Shown: positions 5,553 through 13,854 of the stretch, piece after piece
Layout: the number at the start of each line of letters is the position of its first letter
Position numbering within the stretch: the first letter of the stretch is position 1
Assembly (NCBI GenBank): GCA_029931905.1
Contig: JAOZRH010000013.1
Location: forward strand, 1 to 22,790
Direction of reading: 5' to 3'
DNA length: 22,790 nt
Source: Fidelibacterota bacterium
Lineage (GTDB): Bacteria; Fidelibacterota; Fidelibacteria; Fidelibacterales; Fidelibacteraceae
Program-made: the position numbers and the translations under genes
Notes under the pieces: generated by a model
The model's input: the letters and a program-made list of their open reading frames with translations, nothing else
What the model was told of the DNA's origin: nothing
Databases searched by the model: none

Positions 5553-8504
5553 TTAGGTAAGAGAAAATACAGAAGGCATAGCAGTATCATCATTTCTCGC
5601 TCTATCTTTTGCTGCTTTATCCTTAAAGTCTTCAGGTTTCTTTTTATCAGGTAATATCTGCGGCGTTTCAAACATAGGTATTCTTTTCTGAATCTTATAA
5701 ACTATTGAAGTTCTATCATTAACATCAGCAGGAGTTAGATCAGGGTTTAAAATCTGCGTATTAATACCACTTATAACATACTCTTGAGTTGCTGTAAATG
5801 TATAATCAGTAGCAAAAGAAAAAGCAAAATCTCCTGATGTATAGGCTCTATTACATATTGCTACTATATTAGATGTAGAACCTTGATTTTCACTATGAAA
5901 TTCTATACCACCTATGATGTCGCTATGAATTAACCAAAAAGGAAAAACAAGTTTTTGAGGTAAATTAGTTGCATAAATAGTAGCACTTTCACTTGAAGAA
6001 TTACGATTAGGAAAGCCATTTAAGAAGTTAAGACCAAAATTAGGATTACCATTAGAATTATAATCAAAATTTAAAGCCATAGCACTATCAATAAGACTAT
6101 TAGTAGTAAGAGGTGAAGGATAAAATTGAGGAAAAGCAGAGGCTATACCATTAGAATAATATTTACTATTAAAATTAACTTCAGGAAAGCCGAACTCGTT
6201 GAATAGATAATTATATTCAAATCCAAATCTATCTAATAATGAACCCTTATAAGCACTAACTCGTTCTCTTGATGTTAAAGTCTTCAAGTAAGTAATAGGA
6301 GGAGCGTTTAAAATATTATTATGAGATGTCGGGTATAGCCCAACATCTTGTAGTCCTATACCACTTATAGCACCAGTATATTCAAAATAAGGAATATATT
6401 TACCTAAAGCAGCAGCAGAACTATCATCTTGATTAGCAGGATTTATAAAAAAGTTAATTGTTTTATTATATTCATTTACAGCAACACTTCCAGCAGGATT
6501 AGGAGCAGTATTAGGAGAAGAAGAGGTAGGAGCATAACCATTACCAGTATATTTCTTCCAGTGTAAATCTTGAAAGCCAAATCTTCCTCTATTAGGTTCA
6601 AATAAAAATAATGCATTAGGAGATCCGACTTGAATTTCATAAATCCAATCACCAGGTTCAACAGAAGTAGCAGGGTCATATACTTCAGGATCAGCGGCAG
6701 TTAATTTATCTACTTCAACCTGCGTATTAGGATTTAATAATTGTATGCATTGATTATTAAACTGCGTCATTCCTACATCTACTAATAAATAATTACCAGC
6801 CCTTATAGGAACATCAGGAGGAGCAGGAACAGGTAAATTTTTAGCGTTCATAGTTAAACCTATTACATATTCATCAGGAACTCCAGCACTTCCATCAGCG
6901 TTTTTACCATCAATCCTTACAGCACATATATTCAGATTAAAATATTTTGCTACACCATAAGGGTCTAAATTACCAATTCCTCCAACAATTAGAAGAGGAG
7001 CATCAGCATCAGCAAGAAAAGCCTTATAAGGTCTATTAGTATTAATAGAAATATTAGGAGCAGCCGCACCAGCAGTCTGCGATTTACCTAAATATCTTTT
7101 ATCCCAAAAATCCTGTCTAAAATATACATTTAAACTTTCAATATTAGTATTAGGAGGAGGAGTTGCTCCAGCAGGTAAAGGAGCAGCAAGAGTAGGATCA
7201 GGAACAGCGGCGGCATTCCAAGTAATAGGAGACCATAAACCTTGTTGAGTATTAGAAAGTGAAGTAGGTATAAGATAATCATTACTTCTTCCTGACCTTA
7301 AACTCCATCTCATTTTAGGTTGAACTCCAGCAGTTTGAGCCACATATTCATCACTATTAGAAAATTGTCCTCCCGCTTCATAAGTAGATTGAGAAAAAAT
7401 AAATTTCTGCAACATCTCTACATTAGCAATATTCCACTCTAAATTAGTAGGTATAACATAACCATCTCCCCATATATTTTGAGTTCCAGGTGCGTTAGTT
7501 TCTAAATCATATAAATTATAAACCCACCTCTGATCGGGTATAGATTTTTGAGCCGCTAAACCAATAAGAGGATTAATAACTTTACGACCTAATAGAGGAG
7601 AATTAGCAGCGGGTTTAGCAGAATTAATTAACCGAGTTCCATATTTCCAAAGATAAGGATTTTGAGTTGCAATAGCAGAATATAATCTTTCAGGATTAGG
7701 AAAATTAGGATTAGAAAAATTAACTGAACGAGTTATTACCACACCATTACGAGACGATACAGATGCTTGAGTATTTTTATTTTCATTAGGAGGAGGATTA
7801 GAAACACTATTACCATCATTTTCAACTACATAAGGTTGAGGAACTATAGGAGCATTTACTCTTGAATTTATTGATGATGAAGTTGAATGTAAGTCAATAC
7901 TTTTCAGATCTTCTGTTATTTTTCCTGCAAGATTAGCAGGATTATCATAACCAATATCAACTTCTATAGGAATTTCTGATTCTACAAAATCCCACCAAGC
8001 ATCAGCAGGTAATCTTGAAGTTGCTGATTGAGTTCCACCTACAAAATCTAATAAATAATATCTTCTACCTGATTGAGTTGCTATAATATCAGGACTTTCC
8101 CATCTCGGGCAGATTAATTGAAACCTTACATCAGGCGGACTTCCATTAAAAAATCCATATTGTTCCTTACCTGCTATAGTATTAACTTCAAGACCAATAT
8201 TACCCATATCTCCGCCTCCTGATGTAATCGCCAAAGGCATAGCACAAGTGTATTCATAATTATGATGAATATAAAATGCAGTCTTTAATACAAAACGATT
8301 AGTTGAATAATTATAATTTAATTGTTGAGAGGGTATTTCTATTATATTTGCTCCAACCCCTATTGAATTGACTGCTATTTGCTCCACAGAAATTTCATCA
8401 CCAGGTTCTATTTTTATTCCATTAGCAACTCTACATAAAAATCTTCCGTTCTCATCTGATACAACTGCTTTCTCTTTAGAACAATTAACCAAAATTGTAT
8501 TCAT
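5553..8504 (-). CDS. large putative virion structural protein (983 residues)
   Basis: A 983-residue, Asn/Pro/Ser/Thr-rich, beta-looking protein without membrane segments or enzymatic motifs. The N-terminal 60 residues contain VANGIKIEPGDEISVEQIAV followed by GANIIEIPSQ. This resembles the start of the 741-residue penton-like protein (FASSMVLPPNSQVAFIS) and recalls N termini of structural proteins in marine giant viruses. The central part has proline-rich loops, and the C terminus is charged (KKKPEDFKDKAAKDRARNDD). It heads the minus-strand structural block and uses an ATTATATAA box that runs into the ATG, with no early boxes. A spike, fibre or penton-associated role is inferred from size, composition and position. 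Confidence 0.55.
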   Translation of the reverse strand: MNTILVNCSKEKAVVSDENGRFLCRVANGIKIEPGDEISVEQIAVNSIGVGANIIEIPSQQLNYNYSTNRFVLKTAFYIHHNYEYTCAMPLAITSGGGDMGNIGLEVNTIAGKEQYGFFNGSPPDVRFQLICPRWESPDIIATQSGRRYYLLDFVGGTQSATSRLPADAWWDFVESEIPIEVDIGYDNPANLAGKITEDLKSIDLHSTSSSINSRVNAPIVPQPYVVENDGNSVSNPPPNENKNTQASVSSRNGVVITRSVNFSNPNFPNPERLYSAIATQNPYLWKYGTRLINSAKPAANSPLLGRKVINPLIGLAAQKSIPDQRWVYNLYDLETNAPGTQNIWGDGYVIPTNLEWNIANVEMLQKFIFSQSTYEAGGQFSNSDEYVAQTAGVQPKMRWSLRSGRSNDYLIPTSLSNTQQGLWSPITWNAAAVPDPTLAAPLPAGATPPPNTNIESLNVYFRQDFWDKRYLGKSQTAGAAAPNISINTNRPYKAFLADADAPLLIVGGIGNLDPYGVAKYFNLNICAVRIDGKNADGSAGVPDEYVIGLTMNAKNLPVPAPPDVPIRAGNYLLVDVGMTQFNNQCIQLLNPNTQVEVDKLTAADPEVYDPATSVEPGDWIYEIQVGSPNALFLFEPNRGRFGFQDLHWKKYTGNGYAPTSSSPNTAPNPAGSVAVNEYNKTINFFINPANQDDSSAAALGKYIPYFEYTGAISGIGLQDVGLYPTSHNNILNAPPITYLKTLTSRERVSAYKGSLLDRFGFEYNYLFNEFGFPEVNFNSKYYSNGIASAFPQFYPSPLTTNSLIDSAMALNFDYNSNGNPNFGLNFLNGFPNRNSSSESATIYATNLPQKLVFPFWLIHSDIIGGIEFHSENQGSTSNIVAICNRAYTSGDFAFSFATDYTFTATQEYVISGINTQILNPDLTPADVNDRTSIVYKIQKRIPMFETPQILPDKKKPEDFKDKAAKDRARNDDTAMPSVFSLT

Positions 8505-8562
8505 TTATATAATAAGATAATATAAAAATGAATTAATAATAAAACTCTAAAGTTAAAATAAT
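8505..8562 (-). promoter_or_regulatory. late-type promoter of the 983-residue gene
   Basis: These 58 bases follow the stop of the 983-residue gene's upstream neighbour's transcription direction and contain TTATCTTATTATATAA ending at the ATG on the minus strand. The TATA-like box abutting the start codon is the pattern found before all structural genes here. There is no TGCGTT. Confidence 0.4.
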
Positions 8563-10050
8563 TTATTCTATCATATTTACAATACCATTAGATATGTTAA
8601 GAACTCGTTCAGTTGTAATAAAATATCTCAAAGTCCAATCCTGAATCTCTTCACCAGCAGAAACAACTCTTTCTCTACTCCATATCATAGGAGTATTAGA
8701 CATTCTTACACCTTGATTAGCAGCATTAGCGATTTTAATACCAAGCCAATGCATAAGTCCGCCATCTTGCTGATCTAAACCATTAAAGGTTCTATCAGTA
8801 ATACCTTCAACATTAGTTCCACCTGTATTAGGTGCTTGAATAAGACCCCTTTCACTAAACATAGAATAGTTAATGTCGGCGAGTTGAAGAGGAACACCCT
8901 CAACTTGATTAGTTTCACTAAACTGAAGAGAACCATTTTTAATAGCAATAGCATAAAAAGGCTTACTATCAATCGTTAAGTTCATACTTTCACTTGAGTT
9001 AAGACAATCTTGAGAATTATAAATTCCACCAAGAACATCACCTTCATCTGCTCCAGTTCCTAACTGCGACTGCTGAACTACAGATTTAACTCTTTTACCA
9101 CCTAAAGGTAAAAAGGTCTCAATTCTAACTATATCTCCAGCGTTCCAACCAGGAGGAGCAGGAGCAGGAGGCTGCGGGTGTTTATCATTATTATAAGCAA
9201 CTTGAACTTCATCATAAACTAAATCATAACCACCTTTTCCATTAATTTCATTACCTAAAGCACCAAGTAATTCAGGATAAAACAAAAAGTCAGCCATAAT
9301 ATAAGTATCTGCTTGAACGAATGATGATTTACAAGGAACTGCTGCTGCAACAAGAGTATTATTTCTCATAATTCTTGTATTAAGTTCATCTTTCTGAAAT
9401 TCAATAGTTAAACTGACTTCCTGCCTGATCGCAAAAAGAGGAAGCATTACTCCCCGCATCATAGGTATGAGTTGAGATAAACTTAAAACCCATTCAGGAC
9501 TTTCTTGAGCCGATTTTTTTAAATGATACTTATTTTGAGTTTTATTATTTCCTGCAGCAACAGATTGAGCCATAGGATTAGAAAAACGACCTACTTGTCC
9601 GTAAGGAGCAGCAGGAGGATAGGCACTTGAGGCACTTCCTAAAAAGACATCATCACCACCCATTTTAGGTTTAGCAATACCTTCTCTATATTCATTTGAA
9701 TAATGAGTTCTTTTCCAAGTAAGGAAATGTCCTACATCTTGTAAAGTTGCAACTCGTCTTCCACCTATTTCTAAAAAGGCTCTTGAAATTGCGGAGGCTG
9801 CCCCTGTAAATGTAGGCAAAAAGCAAAATTCATCAGCACCAAAAGCAGCACCATCACTTCTTTCTGCTGTTAATTTAAACTTGAATTGAGAATTACTATC
9901 CAAAATCCCTTTACGAGGAAATACGAAACGGACAGAGGATTGAGAAAAAGAAACAGGATAGATCAGATCTGTTTCTAAACGCTGATTTTCAGGTCTTTCT
10001 AAAACATCGGTTCTTAAGACTGGAGGTAAAGAGTTTCCACTTCTACTCAT
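8563..10050 (-). CDS. candidate double jelly-roll capsid protein (495 residues)
   Basis: The protein begins with a short tail and then alternating beta segments (SFSQSSVRFVFPRKGILDS, FKFKLTAERSDG). A conserved-looking core follows: SRAFLEIGGRRVATLQDVGH, then LSQLIPMMRGVMLPLFAIRQ and VSLTIEFQKDELNTR. This pattern of an exposed loop, a PM-RG segment and a long strand ending in a charged turn resembles major capsid proteins of polinton-like viruses and relatives. The length (495) suits a double jelly roll. It sits beside two further candidates and uses the late-type promoter. It could be the major or a minor capsid protein. The fold is inferred from sequence pattern only. Confidence 0.6.
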   Translation of the reverse strand: MSRSGNSLPPVLRTDVLERPENQRLETDLIYPVSFSQSSVRFVFPRKGILDSNSQFKFKLTAERSDGAAFGADEFCFLPTFTGAASAISRAFLEIGGRRVATLQDVGHFLTWKRTHYSNEYREGIAKPKMGGDDVFLGSASSAYPPAAPYGQVGRFSNPMAQSVAAGNNKTQNKYHLKKSAQESPEWVLSLSQLIPMMRGVMLPLFAIRQEVSLTIEFQKDELNTRIMRNNTLVAAAVPCKSSFVQADTYIMADFLFYPELLGALGNEINGKGGYDLVYDEVQVAYNNDKHPQPPAPAPPGWNAGDIVRIETFLPLGGKRVKSVVQQSQLGTGADEGDVLGGIYNSQDCLNSSESMNLTIDSKPFYAIAIKNGSLQFSETNQVEGVPLQLADINYSMFSERGLIQAPNTGGTNVEGITDRTFNGLDQQDGGLMHWLGIKIANAANQGVRMSNTPMIWSRERVVSAGEEIQDWTLRYFITTERVLNISNGIVNMIE

Positions 10051-10090
10051 TTTATATAATATCTAAATATTTAAATTTTAAATTAAAAAT
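10051..10090 (-). promoter_or_regulatory. late-type core promoter of the 495-residue capsid-like gene
   Basis: In gene orientation AATATTTAGATATTATATAAA runs directly into ATG. The TTAGATATTATATAA core is also found before the 619-residue capsid-like gene and the nuclease. It is followed upstream by the duplicated element at 10091-10182. Confidence 0.5.
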
Positions 10091-10182
10091 TTTAACTTAA
10101 CTTTTTAAAATATTTTTATTAAAGAATTCCTTAATAAAAGTATAAGATTTTATTAATAAAAAATAAATTGCTGTATATACCC
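10091..10182. repeat. duplicated intergenic element, copy 1, with 26-base palindrome
   Basis: This segment matches 13632-13714 closely, with about ten extra bases (near 10101-10110) in this copy. It contains a 26-base palindrome at 10114-10139 (TTTTATTAA, one mismatched pair around GAATTC, TTAATAAAA), a perfect 14-base palindrome TTTTATTAATAAAA (10148-10161), and the word GCTGTATATACC at its end. Both copies lie upstream of a capsid-like gene. It may be an upstream promoter element, a transcript-end hairpin for the preceding gene, or both. Confidence 0.65.
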
Positions 10183-10259
10183 TATAAAAACAAAAAAGTT
10201 GTAAAATAGAGCCAATAAATAATTTTTGCATAAGTTATAATTCCCATATATATTACCAT
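10182..10259 (-). CDS. possible 25-residue hydrophobic microprotein
   Basis: An ATG at 10259 (or in frame at 10247) opens 25 codons ending in TAG. The product contains a hydrophobic, aromatic stretch (MGIITYAKIIYWLYFTTFLF) that could span a membrane once. It lies between the 459-residue capsid-like gene and the duplicated palindromic element. AT-rich DNA readily makes such frames by chance, so this is a weak call. Confidence 0.15.
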   Translation of the reverse strand: MVIYMGIITYAKIIYWLYFTTFLFL

Positions 10260-10270
10260 AATAAATTATT

Positions 10271-11650
10271 TTAATTCATAATTGAAACTTGTCCGTTTCT
10301 AAACATAATTGTATTCTTATGACGAACAAAGCAGAAAAGAGAATGAGGTGCTAAATTAATTCCATTAGTAGGACGAGTTTGAAAGCGTAAGCCGAGAGGA
10401 GTATTTTTAAAGTTGAGACCATTTTGCGTAATATGGTCGTAAGAAACTCCAACATTCCAAGCATTTTTAGCATCATTTTCAGTCATAGATGATTGATATT
10501 TAGCAGGAACAACCACACCACCAACGCTTCTATCAAGTGATAATTCTGTTCGTAAATCCTTGAGGAATGAACTCATAGCCCATACATTTCTAACAGCATT
10601 AAGTTCCTCAAAATTCTTTTGAGATGTAGCAACACCTTGTTCCTGCTCTTCTTCTGTATTAACCTCAAAGTCAAGAGGAATACGAAGACCACCTTTAGTA
10701 AATGTTAATTCTTGAAGGTTGCATTGATTTTTAAGAATTCCAGCAGCATTAGCCTCAAGAGGTTGAACCGCCCAATTACTATTATAGTTATAATTGTTAA
10801 TAAACTCTGAAGGAATTAAATTCATAATTGTCCCCAAAGTCCTTGACTTGTTAATATTGAGAACTGCATTTGTATCAGTTGATTGAACCACCTGATAAAA
10901 GGAACTATAAGCATTATATTCCCAAGCACCCGAGTTATTTGAGACCATAGCAGCCTGTCCGTCAGCGTCAGGAACTTCAAGTTCATAACTCATATTAACA
11001 TCTCTTAACTGATAAAAAGCACCACTTCCAGCAGTTCCTCCAGTAGAAGTTTGATTATTCCAGTAATTATTACCACATACGAATAGATCTGAAGCCAAAG
11101 TTAATGTAATTCTTAAACCTCTGACTAATTGAAGGTCTATAGGATTTCCCTGTAAAAATCCTGCTTGAAGAGGAATACTAAACTGAAAAGGATTATCACA
11201 CTTTTTACCCTGCTGCTGTTCCTTACCATTAGCACCATAACCAATATCAACTCCTCCACTTAAATACGACTGAATTCCCTCTTGTAAAGGAATAAGAGAG
11301 GCACATAAACGATTATAAGATTTAATCTGCTCGTATGTTGCACCTTCTAAATTTTGAATTGTTAAAAAATCAATACAAGAACTTACACCAGTTCTCGGGT
11401 CAATAAATACATCTGTTCCAGTTGCCGCACCAGCACCATTTACACCATTAACAGCAGTATTATTAGCAGGACGAGTTGTTGCTGTAAGTAAAGTATCAAA
11501 AATACCATTTACTCTTACACTTTTCCCGTTAAGTATCGCAGGGGTCATAGGAATATCAAAAACCAATTGATTAACACCTCCTCTGAAAGAAAATACACCA
11601 TTTCCTTGATTTGTAGGGTTGATCTGAACTAATCTTCGTCTTGAACTCAT
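10271..11650 (-). CDS. candidate jelly-roll capsid protein (459 residues)
   Basis: I place the start at 11650 (MSSRRRLVQ), because AAAATATATA directly precedes that ATG, rather than six codons earlier. The N terminus is a short arginine patch followed by beta segments (SFRGGVNQLVFDIPMTP). Further on are DNPFQFSIPLQAGFLQGN, LQLVRGLRITLTLASDLFVC and VNMSYELEVPD, a pattern of paired strands typical of capsid jelly rolls. The C terminus ends FCFVRHKNTIMFRNGQVSIMN. It is one of three adjacent proteins of similar size and character. It may be a paralogous major capsid protein or a specialised one such as a penton. The fold needs structural confirmation. Confidence 0.55.
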   Translation of the reverse strand: MSSRRRLVQINPTNQGNGVFSFRGGVNQLVFDIPMTPAILNGKSVRVNGIFDTLLTATTRPANNTAVNGVNGAGAATGTDVFIDPRTGVSSCIDFLTIQNLEGATYEQIKSYNRLCASLIPLQEGIQSYLSGGVDIGYGANGKEQQQGKKCDNPFQFSIPLQAGFLQGNPIDLQLVRGLRITLTLASDLFVCGNNYWNNQTSTGGTAGSGAFYQLRDVNMSYELEVPDADGQAAMVSNNSGAWEYNAYSSFYQVVQSTDTNAVLNINKSRTLGTIMNLIPSEFINNYNYNSNWAVQPLEANAAGILKNQCNLQELTFTKGGLRIPLDFEVNTEEEQEQGVATSQKNFEELNAVRNVWAMSSFLKDLRTELSLDRSVGGVVVPAKYQSSMTENDAKNAWNVGVSYDHITQNGLNFKNTPLGLRFQTRPTNGINLAPHSLFCFVRHKNTIMFRNGQVSIMN

Positions 11651-11723
11651 TATATATTTTATATACATATTTTTTATTTTTAAATTAATTAAAGATTTTA
11701 ACTAATTTAAATTATGATTAACT
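11651..11723 (-). promoter_or_regulatory. late-type promoter of the 459-residue gene
   Basis: On the minus strand ATGTATATAAAATATATA runs into the ATG at 11650. Beyond it is AT-rich sequence up to the stop of the 619-residue gene. Unlike the other two capsid-like genes, no copy of the duplicated palindromic element is present here. Confidence 0.4.
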
Positions 11724-13583
11724 CTAAAGTTCTACACTTAATCCAACTTTATTAACTCTGATTCTCCTTAAGCCATAGATGTAAGAAGTAAAAAGTTTAT
11801 TTTCGGTAGGAGGCTCACTTGTAGAATATTCACACTTAAGAGATATATTACCATCAGCAGCAAGATTATATACACCTCCATATTTAGCAAGAGGACGAGC
11901 CATTAAAAATTCTTTACCCTGTTCGTTAAGATTTCTAACAGGAAGTCGGGCAGTTGCTAAAGATTTTTCTATTTCCCAAAGAGCAACTTGCTCGTTAAGA
12001 GAAGGACTTTGAGATAATCTTCCTAAATCTACCTTACGAGTAGGTTGAGATTGTCCGTTTATAATGTAATTATAGTTCTGTATATGGTCTAAAGTTGTAG
12101 CAAAATTATCAACAAGAACCGAGTTTGCTACTGCCTGATTTTGAGGAAGTGTAATAATAGATACAGCCCTCTCATTCAAAGTCGGTAAATTTATTTGAGC
12201 GACGACTTCTCCCGCATTTACATTATTTCTATAGGTTTCTGCGGTCATAAAATCATATTCAGCACCTTCATCACTCATAGTTGCCCTCTGAAGTCCATCA
12301 ACATAGGATTTAGGAGGTTGAGCCGTCTTAAGAACTAACTCAATATCTTTAAGTTCGTATTCACACTCGGCAATAGCAGCGGTTTTTGAAACTCCACACA
12401 CTCCTCTCATCTCAAAACCAGCAGGAGGGGCAGCAGCAAAGGCAGGAATAACATCTTTAGCAGCAACAGGAACATACTGACCTGTAGCACCGCCTACATT
12501 TGTTTGAAGAGCAGCAGGAATAGCACCAAGAACAATATCAACAGCGTTAGTTGCAGCATTATAAGTTAATGAAGCAATAGTTCCAACGCAGACAAGATCA
12601 GGAGCGGTCGGACCAGCAGGGTCGCCAGTTGTATAACAAAAGAAAGGACGACCAACTAAAAGGTTAGATGAACCTGTAAGACCCATAAGAGAATTCATAG
12701 CCCTATCATTAGGAGCAAGAGACCTTGCGGCAGGAGCAACAGCAGCAGGAGCAAGTGAAGTAGCAAAAATACTTACAGCAGTCATAGCAACACCAACACC
12801 ACCACCGACTTTAGATTTTACTGCAAAATTATTAATTGAAGGAACAAAAGCAGCAGGAATAGTTGCTCCAGGAGGATTAGCAGCACCAGTCGCTTGAGCC
12901 TCATTAGACATAAGACCTGCTTCACTCCATATTTCAAGACATTTTTTTGCTAAATTTGTATCAATTTCAACCTGAAGTCCTTGAGTTAATGCAGCGGGGA
13001 ACATTCTTTTAGACATAGTTCCTAAAATACCTGATGATAAAGGTAAGACAACTTCCAATTCATTAGGATTAGCCAGGATTGTTGTTCCATCAGTTTCAGG
13101 AGCAGAATTAACTACACCAGTATTAGCATAACCATTACCTAACTGACTTGCGTTAAATACTGCGGAAGTTTGTTTTTCTGAAGGAAGGAGATTATAAAAA
13201 CCTTCTTCAACAATAGATTCAGATCCTTCTAAAAGGTCTCGTTTATGTTTAACAGAATTATTTTCTGTATAATGATATTCTTTAGCAAGTCTGTCTGCAT
13301 AATTTTGTAAATTTTCTAAAGTATGAGTTTGAGTTCCATCGTAAATTCTCATATTATTAATTACTGACTGAACTCCTATCTTCTTATGAAAGCGATAAAT
13401 AGATGAACCTCTTACCTTAACTTTCATCTTAAGGACACTTTGACGAGGGTCTATGAAACTCATAAAAGGAGGAACAGAAAATCTGATCGTCTCACCTGAT
13501 TTATAGGCGAGTTGATTATCAGAAGGAACAAGAGTAGATTTACTTGTAATAGTATTTTGATACTGCGAGGCGGAATAATCCAT
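11724..13583 (-). CDS. candidate double jelly-roll major capsid protein (619 residues)
   Basis: The N-terminal half has the strongest capsid character: ETIRFSVPPFMSFIDPRQSV (31-50), LKMKVKVRG, then KKIGVQSVINNMRIYDGTQ (67-85) with a conserved-looking helix NLQNYADRLAKEYHY (91-105). LPLSSGILGTMSKRMFPAAL (180-199) and LQVEIDTN (203-210) look like the second jelly roll's opening. A Gly/Ala-rich hydrophobic insert occupies about 259-289, plausibly an exposed loop. The C terminus is again beta-rich. It is first in the minus-strand capsid series and carries the duplicated palindromic element plus a late-type promoter upstream. It is the best candidate for the main capsid protein, although the 495-residue neighbour is also possible. 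Confidence 0.6.
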   Translation of the reverse strand: MDYSASQYQNTITSKSTLVPSDNQLAYKSGETIRFSVPPFMSFIDPRQSVLKMKVKVRGSSIYRFHKKIGVQSVINNMRIYDGTQTHTLENLQNYADRLAKEYHYTENNSVKHKRDLLEGSESIVEEGFYNLLPSEKQTSAVFNASQLGNGYANTGVVNSAPETDGTTILANPNELEVVLPLSSGILGTMSKRMFPAALTQGLQVEIDTNLAKKCLEIWSEAGLMSNEAQATGAANPPGATIPAAFVPSINNFAVKSKVGGGVGVAMTAVSIFATSLAPAAVAPAARSLAPNDRAMNSLMGLTGSSNLLVGRPFFCYTTGDPAGPTAPDLVCVGTIASLTYNAATNAVDIVLGAIPAALQTNVGGATGQYVPVAAKDVIPAFAAAPPAGFEMRGVCGVSKTAAIAECEYELKDIELVLKTAQPPKSYVDGLQRATMSDEGAEYDFMTAETYRNNVNAGEVVAQINLPTLNERAVSIITLPQNQAVANSVLVDNFATTLDHIQNYNYIINGQSQPTRKVDLGRLSQSPSLNEQVALWEIEKSLATARLPVRNLNEQGKEFLMARPLAKYGGVYNLAADGNISLKCEYSTSEPPTENKLFTSYIYGLRRIRVNKVGLSVEL

Positions 13584-13631
13584 TTTATATAATATCTAAA
13601 GATTTTATTTTAAAGTTTAAATATTTAAATT
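13584..13631 (-). promoter_or_regulatory. late-type core promoter of the 619-residue gene
   Basis: In gene orientation AAAATAAAATCTTTAGATAT then TATATAAA leads directly into the ATG. The same run, with one or two changes, precedes the nuclease gene at 17623-17647. It is a good example of the TATA box beside the ATG. Confidence 0.5.
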
Positions 13632-13714
13632 TTTTAACTTAATATTTTTATTAAAGAATTCCTTAATAAAAGTATTAGATTTTATTAATAAAAAATTAAT
13701 TTGCTGTATATACC
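13632..13714. repeat. duplicated intergenic element, copy 2, with 26-base palindrome
   Basis: This is the counterpart of 10091-10182. The palindrome is at 13646-13671 and is identical to copy 1, including its single mismatched pair. The 14-base palindrome TTTTATTAATAAAA follows (13680-13693), then GCTGTATATACC. The two copies differ at a few single bases and by the short insertion in copy 1. The identical palindrome in otherwise variable intergenic DNA suggests either selection or a recent duplication of the whole promoter-plus-gene unit. Confidence 0.65.
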
Positions 13715-13742
13715 TCATAAAGAGACAATTTACCTACATAAT

Positions 13743-13835
13743 TTAGAAAAATACAATATAACCCAATCTTTTTAACCGAGTTATGATAATATGTAATTTT
13801 ATTTCATTACGAATTTGCTCTAAATCAATAGACAT
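13743..13835 (-). CDS. possible 30-residue microprotein
   Basis: ATG at 13835 is preceded on the minus strand by AATTAAATATATATAGA, a TATA-like box at the usual distance for genes in this window. Thirty codons follow to a TAA. The product starts MSIDLEQIRNEIKLH and is amphipathic at first, then hydrophobic at its end (LGYIVFF). It occupies the same relative place upstream of the duplicated element as the 25-residue frame near 10259, though the two sequences are not alike. The promoter-like box makes this one somewhat more credible, but it may be chance. Confidence 0.28.
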   Translation of the reverse strand: MSIDLEQIRNEIKLHIIITRLKRLGYIVFF

Positions 13836-13854
13836 TCTATATATATTTAATTAT

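Noticed and set aside
6476..6679. Leu-rich minus-strand frame inside the 983-residue gene
   Set aside because: It is a shifted reading of the same strand; its long Leu runs arise from repeated GCT/CCT/GGA codons of the real frame and do not indicate a membrane protein.
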